Below, piece after piece: positions 11,920 through 23,851 of a DNA stretch of 64,000 bases. Location of the stretch: contig NC_045139.1 of NCBI RefSeq assembly GCF_008831285.2, positions 15,296,354-15,360,353 on the forward strand, read 5' to 3'. The stretch is from Nymphaea colorata. Taxonomy: Eukaryota > Streptophyta > Magnoliopsida > Nymphaeales > Nymphaeaceae. The translations under genes were made by a program, and so were the position numbers. The notes beneath the pieces were generated by a model. The model was not told the origin of the DNA, did no database searches, and was given only the letters and a program-made list of their open reading frames with translations. The first letter of the stretch is position 1, and each line of letters opens with the position of its first letter.

Positions 11920-14900
11920 CTACTTCAGAAGTATCGACCAGATACCCTTCATGTACATGACCAAGGACAAGAGGGCAAGCCCAGCCGACAGATACAACAG
12001 AGCAATTCCAGAGGCAGCTATAAGGCTTGAACCAGCATGACTGCATACCAAAACACAGGATAATTTAAATAATCAAAAGTTATATTACGAGCAGACGATG
12101 ATAATATTGGGCTAGAATCACATAAAGAGACTCAACATCAGGTTTCACATATCTACTTCAAGTTCAAACCAACTTGGATGATTTTAAAAAGACAAAATGA
12201 AAACAAGAACCAGGCTTGCAACTGTTCTTGGTCAGAAACGTGTTCCATCGGTGATTTGGACAAAATTTTCCAGCCATATGACTTGAGGGATGGCAAAACA
12301 TCTGGGACATACATGTCTAAGCATTCACAGAAACTTGACTCGGGATGTCAACTAAAAGGAGTCTGAACATAATTAGATGAGGTGGAAAAGAAGTTTCAGA
12401 AGATATTGTCACAATGTACAACCTGCTATCTCTGCCAGCCAGTAGGATCGTCAAGGCAATCATCTGAGTTGCAGTCTTCCATTTCCCCAAATTGCTCACA
12501 GCAACAGCCTGTCATTAGGTATTTCATTAAGAACAAATAAGAGGAAGTTGTCAGAACAGATTATGGAGCATGCTACAAAGCAGAACCTCAAGAACACCAG
12601 TATCCTGGGAAGCAGCCCATTCTCTCACTGCTGACATGGTTATCTGCACAATTCAAGACAGAGTTAAGCTCACATATAGAAGGCTGCAAACAGTCAAGAG
12701 ACAGCAAGTGGTAACAGAAAAGAAAATTAACAGTTGAACAGTATTTACAAACTAATAAAGCAAAGGGTCTTCCACTAATGATGCTATCCATATAGGATAG
12801 AAAATGCAACTACAGAAAAAAGAACAGTGGTGAAGTACCCAACTATTCAATGGTATAATAGTTCATTAGTCATTAGCATGTCCAGCCATTGAAAGAGGCA
12901 GAAAAAAACTAAAGAGAAACTTTAGCTTACTATGAATGCCTTTATTCAAAGTGAATTTCCTGGGCTCAGCCCTGCAGGTTGTGTATGTTCCCATTACTAG
13001 CTTATATTCAACCTCTACCAACTCTCTCATATTTGTCATGTGCTACTACTCCCCCATTATCCCAATTTTCCTTTTTAAGCTATGATACACGGGTACGCAT
13101 ATGAGGGTGAAGTACCCGTCCAGTACCGGTATGGGTACGGGTATGGGTACGGGCTTGGGTACGCCTATGGTGCGGCGTTGACCATACCGGGTACGGTCAA
13201 CGCACCGGAGGCCGTATCCATTCTTTGTTGGACACGGTTAAATTTGACCGAGTTCAAAAATGTCTGTTTTTAATTTTAACGAAACCATTTTAACGTTTAA
13301 AAAAAAAAAGAAAGTTCGAAACCCTTAAAACTTAAAACGAAAGTTAAGGGTTTCGGTTTCTCTCTTACCTCTCACCGACCGACGTCCAGCGACGAAGGCA
13401 GCGGCAGTGAAAGCGGGGGCGGCGAACGCAGGGGCAGAACGGCGACGGCAGACGGTAGGAGGCGACGGCAGGAGCGACTGTCACGGTATTTTTTTCGCTT
13501 TTATCATTTTTCTTTTCATTTTCATCAGCTCCACCACTGCCTTCGCCGCCGGCGACAACTGACGACGACGGCCACCCCTGTTCTATTTGCTAGTGTTGTC
13601 GACCGATGGTTCTCTCTGTCCCATTTCTTCTTTTTCCTTTTCTTTGTATTCGTAAAATTGTTGCTTGCTGTACTGATGGTTCTCTCTGCTTTTTTCCATG
13701 CCCGAGTAGATGCAGACTGTCTAAGGCAGCCTAAATTTCTTTTAATCACGTTATATTTCAATACTATATGAGAGAATCTGAATATTTAGATTTGACCTCA
13801 TTTTCTGTCCTATAATCCTATTGCTTTCCATGTTATAGCTGATAAGCTCTAATCTGCAGTAGAAGAATGAGATTGTGCTTCAGCTGCTCCGCTCGGTAAT
13901 ACAATAGTCAAATTGATTATAGTGTCTATACCAGGGGCCGTTTTGTCTTCCAACCTCCAAGACATCTTGCAAGCTAAACATATAGCTTGATAAATGTGTT
14001 CGGCAATGAGACATGTTTGAGTCTCCTATTGCAGATTTTTCAAATCTGCGTCTTCCCTAATTATTGTTGTGATATATCATTTCATGAGAGGATTCGTCTA
14101 TTTGGAATGATCCCTGTTTCTATTGGTTTATGATTTATGAATATGATAATATGTTATTCTGTTTGTAATTTTTGATATATATATGTGCGAATATGTTATT
14201 ATGTTTGAAATTTTTTGACATATATGTGTGTACGACCGTAACCCCGTACCCAAGTTTTTTAAAAATGATTTGTACCCGTACCCATACCGGCACCCGTACC
14301 CGTACCTGTACCCATGTGACATAGTTTTTAAGGTGTGGCACCATGTTACCGAGTGTCTCACTTGTTCCAAAGGTCATAATATACTTAGTAGATAGTCCTA
14401 TGCACATCATCCAATCTTATCGCTTTGCACAATATCTTTGCACTACTACAATATAATTTCTACAGCAGACCAAGTGAGTATTTTTTATGAAATAACAAAT
14501 GTAAAGATTATCCAAAGGGAGAGCACAAAAGGAAAATGAAGGATCATGGTGCTAGACAACTCCAAGAACATTTCTCCAACTACATTGCATTTTGTAACAT
14601 CAATTCCCAATGCAACTGTTTGAAATATTCAATTCTTCATGTGCAGTATATAAAATTATAAATAGGAATCACCTCTCTACGAATGATAATAAAAGGCACT
14701 GTGAGAAGCCAATATCTCTGCTCTACTACAATATAATTTCAACAGCAAACCAAGTGAATCTTTTTTATGAAATAAATAACAAAACGTATATCCAAAGGGA
14801 GAGCACAAAAGGAAAATGTAGGATCATGGTGCCAGACAACTCCAAGAACATTTCACCAACTATATTGCATTTTGTAAAGTTAATTGAGAATGAAATTGCT

Positions 14901-16955
14901 TGAAATATTCAATTCTTCATGTGCAGCATACAAGTAAGAATCACCTCTCTACCAATGATAATAATTGAAGGCACTGTCAGAAGCCATGGCACATATCCAA
15001 GCACAGAAACTTCTAGACGTTTGGTGCACAATAATATCAATGTTGCAGCAACCATAAGCTGCAAACAGTTGATATATTTTACATCAGTTAAGAACAAAAT
15101 CAGCTTTGCAAATTATATACAGGAGGGGACAAGTTAAGGATTTATATTTGAAGCAACCTTTTCTCCATTAGGCAACCAGCCACATGGTGCCCAATGTAAA
15201 AGAAATTAAATAAGTAAACAAAGATGGCACTGGTTAGGGAACAGACCTTATCAGCAACAGGATCCAAAAATGCACCAAAAGCAGTGCCAAGTTTCATCTG
15301 ATATATATAAGAAATGAAGTTTAAACATTCATCCCTTATAATAAACAAAAGGTATCCGTACATAATTTGTCAAATACACCTGCAAAATGGATGGCCAATG
15401 AAAAATAGCTGAACAAAGATCATACTTTTCTGGCAAGATAACCATCAAGCCAGTCTGTGGCTGCTGCAGCAAGGAAAATGCCTGTGGTTGCTGTGCTCGC
15501 CCACCAACCGTCGAGATAAAATGCTACAGAGTAAAACTAACATGTCAGCAACGAATGGCATTGCAACACAGTCCTAGACTGTCTTTACATGTTAAAGAGA
15601 ATATGCTATCTCCCAGCTACTCAGCCATGAATTTGCGGAGAGATAAATCAGGTTCCACTTATTGCCGCAAAAGTTCACAATTTATGTTTACAAACTTGAA
15701 CTTTGACGACTAAACTGCAGGCGTACATGTAAGCTAATAAGAATTGTCAAATGTTATCGGTTCATGAAGGACAGAATTATTTAGATAGATGCATAGATTA
15801 AGATGAAGACTTATATTTAGATGATGACTTTTCGAGGAGATAAATCAGAGTTCACTTCAGTTACAAATATTCATATTCGGCGTTTTCTCCTTCCAACATG
15901 AACCCTAATGGCTACATTGCACACGTCTGCCCCAATCAGAGTGTAACAAGGTTTTGGAACGACACGAGGTCTTGATAGGCACAAGTGGATACACAGATAT
16001 ATAGATCAATCGAGAGAAAGGATTATATTATTGTGCTGTCTTCTGACCAGAATTTCTCATCAGAAACTAAAAGTAAGCTCAAAGTTAGTACATTCATAAT
16101 TTCATCAGGATTGCAATCTAAACAAGATAGATGCCATACGATGGCAACAGTTACTCACTTACCCCCATCATGCTTCTTCCCGGATGATGAACTTCAATCC
16201 CAGAATACGAAGAGGTAGGCATACAATTCATTATTCATAATAGAATCCAGAAATCCCAGCAAAACCAAACAAACCAAAACAATTTTAAGAAGACCCCACA
16301 AGATCGTGACCAACACAGCAAGCAGACGAACAAAGAAAATAGAACGGTATAGCCGATTCAGAAATACCCAACTCCAGCAAAACCCCCTCCTAATCGAACA
16401 AGGCCTAAAAAAACGTCAAGATCTAGAATCCGCGGTTCATAAACCATTCAAATCCTCTTTGAAAAAAAAAAAAAAGAAGAAGAGAGAAGGGGGAGGGAGG
16501 GAGGAGAGAGAGAGAGAGAGACTCTGACCGGCGACGAGGAGGGGAACTGCGGCGACTCGGCCTAGGGTCAGGAGGGTGGGGAGTGTAAGCAGCGTAGGCC
16601 TGGTCTCGTCCTTGTCCTTCGTCTTGTCTCCGGCGACCATGGCGGAAGGGAGGCCGGGGTTCGACGAGAAGTGTGGCCGTGCAGGGGTGCAATTTGAACG
16701 ATGGGCAGCGAAGGACGTGGCAGGTGGCAGTGGGGCAGCGTCGATCGTGACAGAAGGGATGTGGGAGGCGGATCGACGACGGCCGCCGCTCATTCTGGTG
16801 GTGGAAGACGCCACGGCCAGGAGGAAACGGGCTGAACAGCTATTTAAAGGGGAGTTAGGCGGAGCAGGAGCAGGAGCAGCAGATGACAAGCGGAGGCTTC
16901 CGCTTCCCCCATTAGTTACTAGTGAGAGCGAGCTCGCGATGCCCTCCATCGTCAT
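11920..16955 (-). CDS. PGP1: Phosphatidylglycerophosphate synthase, plastid/mitochondrial type
   Basis: Transfers a phosphatidyl group from CDP-diacylglycerol to glycerol-3-phosphate, the committed step to phosphatidylglycerol (plastids) and cardiolipin (mitochondria). Seven exons: 16955-16529, 15523-15426, 15297-15247, 15058-14945, 12643-12587, 12508-12423 and 12040-11920; all phases agree, giving 317 residues. Residues 1 to about 125 are Ser/Ala/Arg/Pro-rich, as in an organelle transit peptide. LTLPTLLTLGRVAAVPLLVA opens the membrane core. The CDP-alcohol phosphotransferase motif D-G-X2-A-R-X8-G-X3-D-X3-D is complete (D169, G170, A173, R174, G183, D187, D191) and spans the exon 2/3 junction. 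Later blocks LMVAATLILLCTK, TVPSIIIIGRE, TMSAVREWAASQ, LGKWKTATQM and a C-terminal helix ending in YMKGIWSILLK match Arabidopsis PGPS proteins as I recall them. Intron 4 (2.3 kb) holds a transposon and a partial exon duplication. Confidence 0.95.
13080..14324. mobile_element. hAT-like non-autonomous element with perfect 8-bp TSD (copy 1)
   Basis: This is a 1245-bp element in intron 4 of the PGP synthase gene. The flanking 8-bp duplication TTTTTAAG is exact at 13072-13079 and 14325-14332. The left end reads CTATGATACACGGGTAC; the right end, reverse-complemented, reads CTATGTCACATGGGTAC. Both sub-terminal regions are runs of GGTACGGGTAT-type units, which produce spurious Y-G/R-V repeat ORFs. 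The interior has a GC-rich GACGGCAGCGGCG-type block and an AT-rich half. No transposase is visible. It is homologous, in opposite orientation, to the element at 39301. The 8-bp duplication supports hAT; the superfamily is inferred. Confidence 0.8.
14431..14985. repeat. Tandem duplication of about 280 bp including part of PGP1 exon 4
   Basis: Unit 1 is 14431-14710 and unit 2 is 14711-14985. They align over their whole length with scattered substitutions and small indels; for example both contain AAAGGGAGAGCACAAAAGGA and GACAACTCCAAGAACATTTC. The right end of unit 2 is the last 41 nt of true exon 4 plus its donor. Unit 1 therefore carries an exon-4 fragment (14710-14673, 38 nt after a 3-nt deletion) with an intact AGAGAG|GTGATT-type donor inside intron 4. 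Confidence 0.85.
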
Positions 16956-19900
16956 TCCTCTCTCTCTCTCTCCGCCGACTTTCTTTTTCGTCTACCCTTT
17001 TTTTGTCCAACGCTGGAGAACGGCCATGTAGCAGAGATTTTTTGTAAAAAATCTTAACAAGAACGCCCAACCTTTGAGTCAATAGCAAATAAGCGAACAC
17101 CTTTTACAATATAATAAAGAAGCCCTCATTTTTTCAACAAATTCACAAACAATTCTTTCCAATACAAAAAATAAAATATAAATATAAGTGACTGTATTAT
17201 ATCTTAGATAATTAAATTCAGGGATAGAGTTCAACATTCTTTTATTAACACAGGAGTGGGTTGTGAATTGTTGAAAGAAATGAGGGCCTCTTTGTTATAT
17301 CGACAAAGGTCAGGGCTAGAACTATTTGTTATTGGCCCGGCGTCCCTTTGTAATTTTCCATATTTATTCAATTATTTAACTGCTTTTTGTTTTTTGGTCC
17401 CAAACTGCGGCACGGCCTATTATACAGGAAAAATCCTACCATTTTTTTCATTTTTTAATGCTGTTAAACCCATTTGGAATTTTTTTTTTTACTAAAACAA
17501 ATGTGGCAAAATTTTTTATGGATAACTTGTAGTCAAATTTTCTTGGAGATTTGATCCATTGCCTAACTCTCATATTGGTACCTAAGCTTTATCTGATAAA
17601 AGGGTCCCAGGATGAATTTAAAATCCATATATTAAGGGTATGATTCAACTCAAACATGAGAGTTACAAATCTGTTATCAAAATGTTTTTTCATGCCATTT
17701 TAGGTTGCATCATATTTATGCTGTTAAACCCATTTGGAATTCGAGCTCTTGCTTTCTTTGGGCTCCTTGGAATGTATGTGAAAACGAAGAAACCGTCCAC
17801 TTTACTTGATCATTCTACTAAAAGCAGACATGAGATAACAAATCACTTGTTTTGCTTAGATTTCCAATAACTGTCTCAAATTCAAATTTGATTATGTTTC
17901 CAAGTGGTTGAGTTTCAACCCTTGGCTGAGCCAAGGTTTTTTTTTTTTTTCCTTTTTGGGAGGATAAGAAAATTTTCCACAAGCCTCTATTTATATTTTC
18001 AAAGATCCTAACAAAGACTGCATTTTGAGACCCTCCATCTCATAAGGAGAGTTCTAAGCAAACATAAGACTCACAAGTGACATAAAAGATGGTGTGGAGG
18101 GTGAGCTTAACACCCACATCTTCATGGCTTTTCTGTACTTGGAATGCTTCCTTTTCATTTTTCTGTTCTTTCCTTCCTTCTTAATTAACCAACCAAATAC
18201 AGGATTGACAATCTTTTCCCTTCTTTTCCTTTTCTTTCCTTCTAAACAGGTCATTAGTGTGGGTGTTATGTATTTCATGCTAAGCAACTAATAAAGTTGT
18301 GTTTGACTACCGGGGACCTAAGGTCTGTGGTGATCTCAAATCACCATGAATCTCATGTCCATGGTTTTGAGGTCTGCGCCCCTCCCTCTTCCCCTGATCG
18401 ACCTGCAATATACGTTTTTTTACAATGTAGTGTTGATTTGAGATGTATGTTGGAGGTTTCAGATTCCTGAAATCCGATAAAACATAACTTAAAGGTACCC
18501 TATCGACAACGTGTCTCACCATTCAAACACGCTCCCGAAGGCATGTTGGATAGACGCAAATAAAGGCTCAGGTGATCCGACTGCAATAGTCCTGTCAACG
18601 TGTCTCAGTTTTTCTGTCACATCACTGTAGGCCGTACGGGGGCGAAAGAGATTTTGGGGGAAGCATCTTAATGCATGACAAAGTGTCACTCTCGGTCATC
18701 TGCTTGTTTGTTTTTACTCCAAGTACTTTTGAGATGGAGTGTCCCGATCATACACGGTGAGAGAAAAACTTTCTTCAGAACTAAATTATCTAAGCCACAG
18801 CGGGGCGAGGGCGAAGAGAAACCGTTGCCTGCATAATAATAGCTGCATGCAGAGGAAAGAATTTCTCCATCGTACAATTTTGGTAGGAGGGTTGCCATTT
18901 TACCACCAAACAGAAGAAGATTGAAGAGAGTTCATCGCCCAAGACATGCATGATGCATTGTTCGTTACAAGTCCAAGCAATTAGGAAGATATAACTGGTG
19001 AAAAAGGAGCATGGGGAACATGTATTTTGTGGTTCTACAAGTTCGAACTGTTTGGCATGTTAACAGAAGAATTTCCATGGATTTTCTCATCAAAGGAGTG
19101 TTTGAATGGCAGGAGGGGAGAGGTTCTCTACGCCACACAAAACCAAGAACAAGCACAATTCTTTTTATCCAAGAGTTTTTTTCACCAGTCGTACAACATT
19201 TTATGCCTAAAGCTGAAGGAAAAAAGTCGGAGGGAAGGCCCGACCTTCTTTCAGGTTTTGGGGTGTGAGAACAGGTCTGGTGAGAGTAGATATTAGCTCA
19301 TCCTCGTAATAAGGTTGATGGGTCTTGCAAACACGCCCTAAAGGAAGGAAGAATAAAAAGGACGGTAAGCTTATCGACAACAGTATCTATGCACTGCTGC
19401 AACTTATAGGGTGATCAAACAATAGCATCAAGGGTTTATCAAGTATGGGAAGACACATGGTAACCTGTCCCTCCATACTATACAGGTTCCTTTTGTATCA
19501 TAAAGATGGATGATTGTGCCTTTCCCATTCACATTTTGAAGATATCCAGAATTTGGTTTTCTATCTGAAAGATTCTCGAGTTTGAGACAGAGGAGGAAGG
19601 AAAAGTTACCTGTTTTCTTGAATGCCACAGGTGAAAGATGCTTCCACATTGTTGACGCTGTCAAAGTTGAAGATCGACGAGAGGAGCCTTCGGGCTATTT
19701 TTGTTTTTGTAGGCAGTGGATTGTTAACATCTCATGTGCTTATACATATGTATGAAACATTTCTGAAGTGAGTTAACTTGTCTTAGAGGCCAAATATATT
19801 AACTTCAATCAAATGGAGACACAGATCCTTTCTTTCTTTCTTTTTTCTGACAGTTCATTAACAAAACGAAGTCGATTCTCCACTACGAGTGTAGCACGCA

Positions 19901-20420
19901 AGATTGACAAACCGGAGCAAGTCCTTACTGAACCGGATCCAGTCAACGAAGTCCGTAACCAAGTCAAAATTCAGGGAGCCATTAAAAGCTCAGCGCGGCA
20001 AAAGTACCATCTGTCTTATGTAACAAAAGGACTGCGCCTGTCAGCAGCGCTGCAGCTCCCTGTCTCCCCCGTCTGCGTCTGCTTCTGCTTCTGAGGCCCA
20101 TCCAGATGAAAAGAAAATCACAGCCATTCTTCGAAAGATCATTATTCAATTCATTTTGACCAACGAGGGTCTCTAGAAGTTTCATTCAAAATGTAACGGA
20201 AAATGCGAACGGAAAATGCAAAAAAAAATGACATCTCTACACTTTCTGTTTCTAGAGTATAATAACACATGCTTCATTCGTTCCAATATACATACCTCAA
20301 GCAATGAAAGAGTTGTGCACCACACAGAAAGCAAGATCTTAGGATGAGAGCAAGAAGAAGGCCCTCCAGAAAAAAGAAAAAGCAAACACAAAATGCGCGA
20401 TGAGAGATTATGCCTTCTGC
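16956..20420. other. Intergenic between PGP1 and LTA4H-type gene; AT-rich
   Basis: The left end holds the CT-rich upstream leader of PGP1. The rest has no recognisable gene. A 24-bp exact direct repeat (17458-17481 and 17718-17741) is present. Short ORFs at 17256, 18054, 18094, 19011 and 19027 lack domains and overlap in alternative frames. Confidence 0.5.
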
Positions 20421-23400
20421 TCATGAGTTCTTGCAGAGGATGGACTCCACAACTCCCTGGGCAATCGGGTGATAAGAATCTCGGGCTTCCGAGAACACCC
20501 TCTTGGCCAGCATCTGCCCTTCATCCTTCGACTTGCCGGTGACCAGAGCAGTGTAAAGAGGGCGCAGATATTTCATCCTCCCCACCGAATTCAGCGTCTT
20601 CTCGACGGCGGCATGGTAGTCCCTCAGGCCGACAGACGCCGCCAGCGTCAGAAACGCCACCTTCACTTCCCAGTTCATGTGTTCCGCTAGCACGTAGCGA
20701 GCATCCAGTGCTTGGACCTGTACACATTTATGCAGCAGGGGTCAAACCACTTGATTCTCGTATCAAACCGGCAATGCCGTGAGAAGGGTAAGGAATTATC
20801 TATCCCCTCATTGCCCTGGCAGCCATGGCCGAAGCTTCTGTCTTACTTAGAGCAGCCCCCATCTGGACACCCTTTATAGCCTGGGGCAAGGATATCCCCA
20901 TGCACGCAGATGGGATTGCTCTTTTGCCTAAAGACAAGTTGGCTATAACGCACAAGTGGTACTTGCTGATTCATTTAACACGAACAGCACCAACATTAAC
21001 AGATGAGTCAATGAAGATCACGAATCTCTACTCCATTAATGCGCGCCTATCACCTTTACTGCTACTGACCCGACAAAAAAAAAAATCATGAAAGAAACGC
21101 GCATAATGCGATCGACAGCCACCAGAAACAAAAGACGAAGATACGGAAAGAGAGAACAACAGCGCAGGAACAGGAAAAAAACAAAAGTCTATGAAAACCT
21201 GAGATGGATCAGAATTCTTGGGCAGGTTCTCCAAATAGAGTTCCCACTCTTGGCCTCCCCAATCCGCAGTCTCTTCCTCCGTTGGCATCCTTCCGAGCTT
21301 AAATTCCTTGGCGAGCGACACGATCTTGGCGTAGAGAGCTGAAACTGGTTCCATGGCGTCGGCCGGAATTCCGGTGCCATCTACCCAGGCACCGAGGTCG
21401 ATGTCCTTCTCAATGCCCGGAACACTCTCCTTCAAGAAATCTAAAAATGTCTGCGTATTGATCGACTGGAATTTGAATTTGGCAATGTACTTCTTGAGGA
21501 ATTCGTCGAAATCAGGTCGACCAATCTGTTGATTCCAAACAAAAAGCCACCGCCATGCATCAGTCCCGAAGATTTGAGACTCAGAAAAATCAAGACACAG
21601 CTAACTGCATCGGACTAGAAATCGAAAAGATATCTGTGGGCAAGAGAAACTGGGGTGAGTGAAACCATTAACCTGGCGCTCGATCCGCCACAGAAACTGG
21701 AATCCTTTCTCGTATGGCACACGGGAGTAGATTTCGTCGGGGTCGATTCCTTCCTGGTTGGTCCTCAGCTTGGTGAACTCCATATTGTCCTTGAACCTCT
21801 CCATTTCTTCTTTCAGGCCGCTCCATCCGATACCAATGTTCAGAGCGGCGCGCTCCTCGCCCTGGACGACCTCCACAATCCTTCTCTCGGCGTAGGTCGT
21901 GAAGCCCTGCAACGGAGAACGGAGAATGAGAACAGGGGAAGAAGCTAGAAATGCGTGACCAAGGACAGCCTACCAGCGCAGGACGGAGTGTAGGCAGAGA
22001 CCAGAGAATTCAAGTAGCTAATAAGAGGGCAAAAGCGACAATGTCTCTCGATCAAAAGGATGCGAAGAAAAAAGGGGCTGAACTCAAAGTGCGAAAACCT
22101 GAAAGAAATTATCCAGGCTCTAGAAAGAGAAAAAGAAGAAAATTCCAAAGCCAAGAGCTAAAAAGGGAGACGAGAAGGAACCACCGTAACCTAGAAAGGA
22201 CCACTAAAAAGACACCTGAAACCATCCAATCGAACTCCAAAGAGAAAAGAACCAAGGGGTCTTTGGCCTTTTTTCTCCAATGTTAAGAGCCAAGGAACAT
22301 CCGTTCTAGAACCACCACCAGCTGAACCATCCAACCGAGATCAAAACGGAAAATAATTACAACTAAAAGCAGAGTAAGGGCAAAAATAACACAAAGAAAT
22401 ACGATTTCATCAGAGAAGAGAAAATACACAGATTGGAGGAAACAGAAAGCAGAGAAACTTGGCCAATTAAGGAGTTCAGTAAGTACAGGAACTGAAGAAT
22501 CCCTGCGAAACTAAATACAAGAGAACAGATGGGGGAGAATTAGCAACAGGGAGAACAGCAGAAATGAAAAAGCACCAAAAATTGGTGATCATCACAGGGA
22601 GAGAGAGAGAGATGATTGCGAGGCAGAGAACAGCAGAAATGAAAACAAACCAAAAAGATGGGAAAAAAAAAGGAAGCCTCACAATAAATTCAACTTTCCT
22701 AACCATACAAAAAGAGAAAAAGGAACGGTCTGCAAATCTTCCACTATCTAAAACACAATATTGAGAGAAATCTCTTGGAAGAGAAGAGGCGCGACGAACC
22801 TGAGATTGGACAACGACTCCACATGCCGTCAGATCCTAAAACCCCCAAAGCCCTCCAGCCAAGAAGCAAAAATTACCTCATTAAGCCAGAAATCGTTGTT
22901 GCTGGCATTGGTGATTAAATTCCCAGTCCAGCTATGAGCCAGCTCATGTGCTACCACCTGCGCGCCGCTCCCATCTCCGGCGATCACCGTCGGCGTCAAG
23001 AACACCATTCTCGGGTTCTCCATTCCCCCGTAAGGGAAGCTCGGGGGGAGCACTAACAGATCGAACCTCTCCCACTCATACTCCCCAAACAGCTTCTCCC
23101 CTTGCCTGATCATCGCCTCCGTTTCCGCGAACTCCGCAGCCGCCGCCTCGAGCACCGGCGACTCCTTCTCTGCGTAGACCCTCGTCCGCGGACCGACCTC
23201 CCTGGACACGATTTCCCCTGCGGCGAATGCGAACAGGTAGGGCGGGATGGGCTGGTCCATCCGAAACTCTTCAACGACGCGGCCATCCGCACACCACCGC
23301 TCGTCGTCGGGACCCTCTCCCGCTGCTGGAGGACGGCGGCGGACGTGTGCGGCGGACATGACGGCGGACATGTGGCCGGGAAGGTTAAGGAGGGCGGAGA

Positions 23401-23851
23401 AGCGGATGCGGGCAGTGGGGGTATCGTTGCAGGGGAAGATGGAGCGGGCGTGGATGGGCTGGCATTGGGTGTAGACGTAGGGGAGGCGCTTGCCGGAGGT
23501 TTGGGGAGGGGAAAGCCACTGGAGGGCGGAGGAAGAAGGATGGGTAGAGAAGCGGACGAGGAGGGAATGGTGGTGGTCGGAGAGGGTGACGGAAAGGAGC
23601 TGGCCCTTGATGGGGTCGGGATTGGAGTCAAGAGAGAAGGGGAGCGGATCGAGCGTGGCCGGGTCGGCGACGGAGTGAATGGCGAGGGAACGAGTGTCGA
23701 GGGAGAGGGAGCCCGTGTGGGGGCGGGAGAGGGAGAGGAGGGCGGTGCCGTCGATGGTGGTGGTTGCGAAATCGAAGTAGAGCGCGAGGGAGACGTGGGA
23801 GACGAAGGCGTGGGCGGCGTCGGAGAAGGAGTGAGGGTCGATGGGGGCCAT
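20421..23851 (-). CDS. LTA4H: Leukotriene A-4 hydrolase-type M1 aminopeptidase
   Basis: A cytosolic zinc metallopeptidase of family M1. Plant members act as aminopeptidases, and an epoxide-hydrolase activity is known for the family. Four exons: 23851-22877, 21906-21673, 21525-21199 and 20717-20421; all junctions are phase 0 and give 610 residues, close to the usual 610-620. The N-terminal beta domain contains PYVYTQCQPIHARSIFPCND. The catalytic domain has GGMEN (275-279), HELAH (302-306) and, after the required 18 residues, the third zinc ligand E325 in FWLNE, the last codon of exon 1. The transition-state tyrosine lies in VPYEKG (Y390). The C-terminal helical domain ends VVESILCKNS. All key residues are present, so it should be active. 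Exon 1 is very GC-rich, unlike the AT-rich introns. Confidence 0.96.

Noticed and set aside
13082-14410. Frames with Y-G-Y-G and R-V-R-V repeats (also at 39282-39496, 40166-40383, 43045-43666)
   Set aside because: They are translations of the GGGTAC arrays at transposon ends, not proteins.
16576-17031. 151-codon plus-strand frame
   Set aside because: Antisense to PGP1 exon 1 and its leader, caused by GC-rich transit-peptide sequence; no domain.
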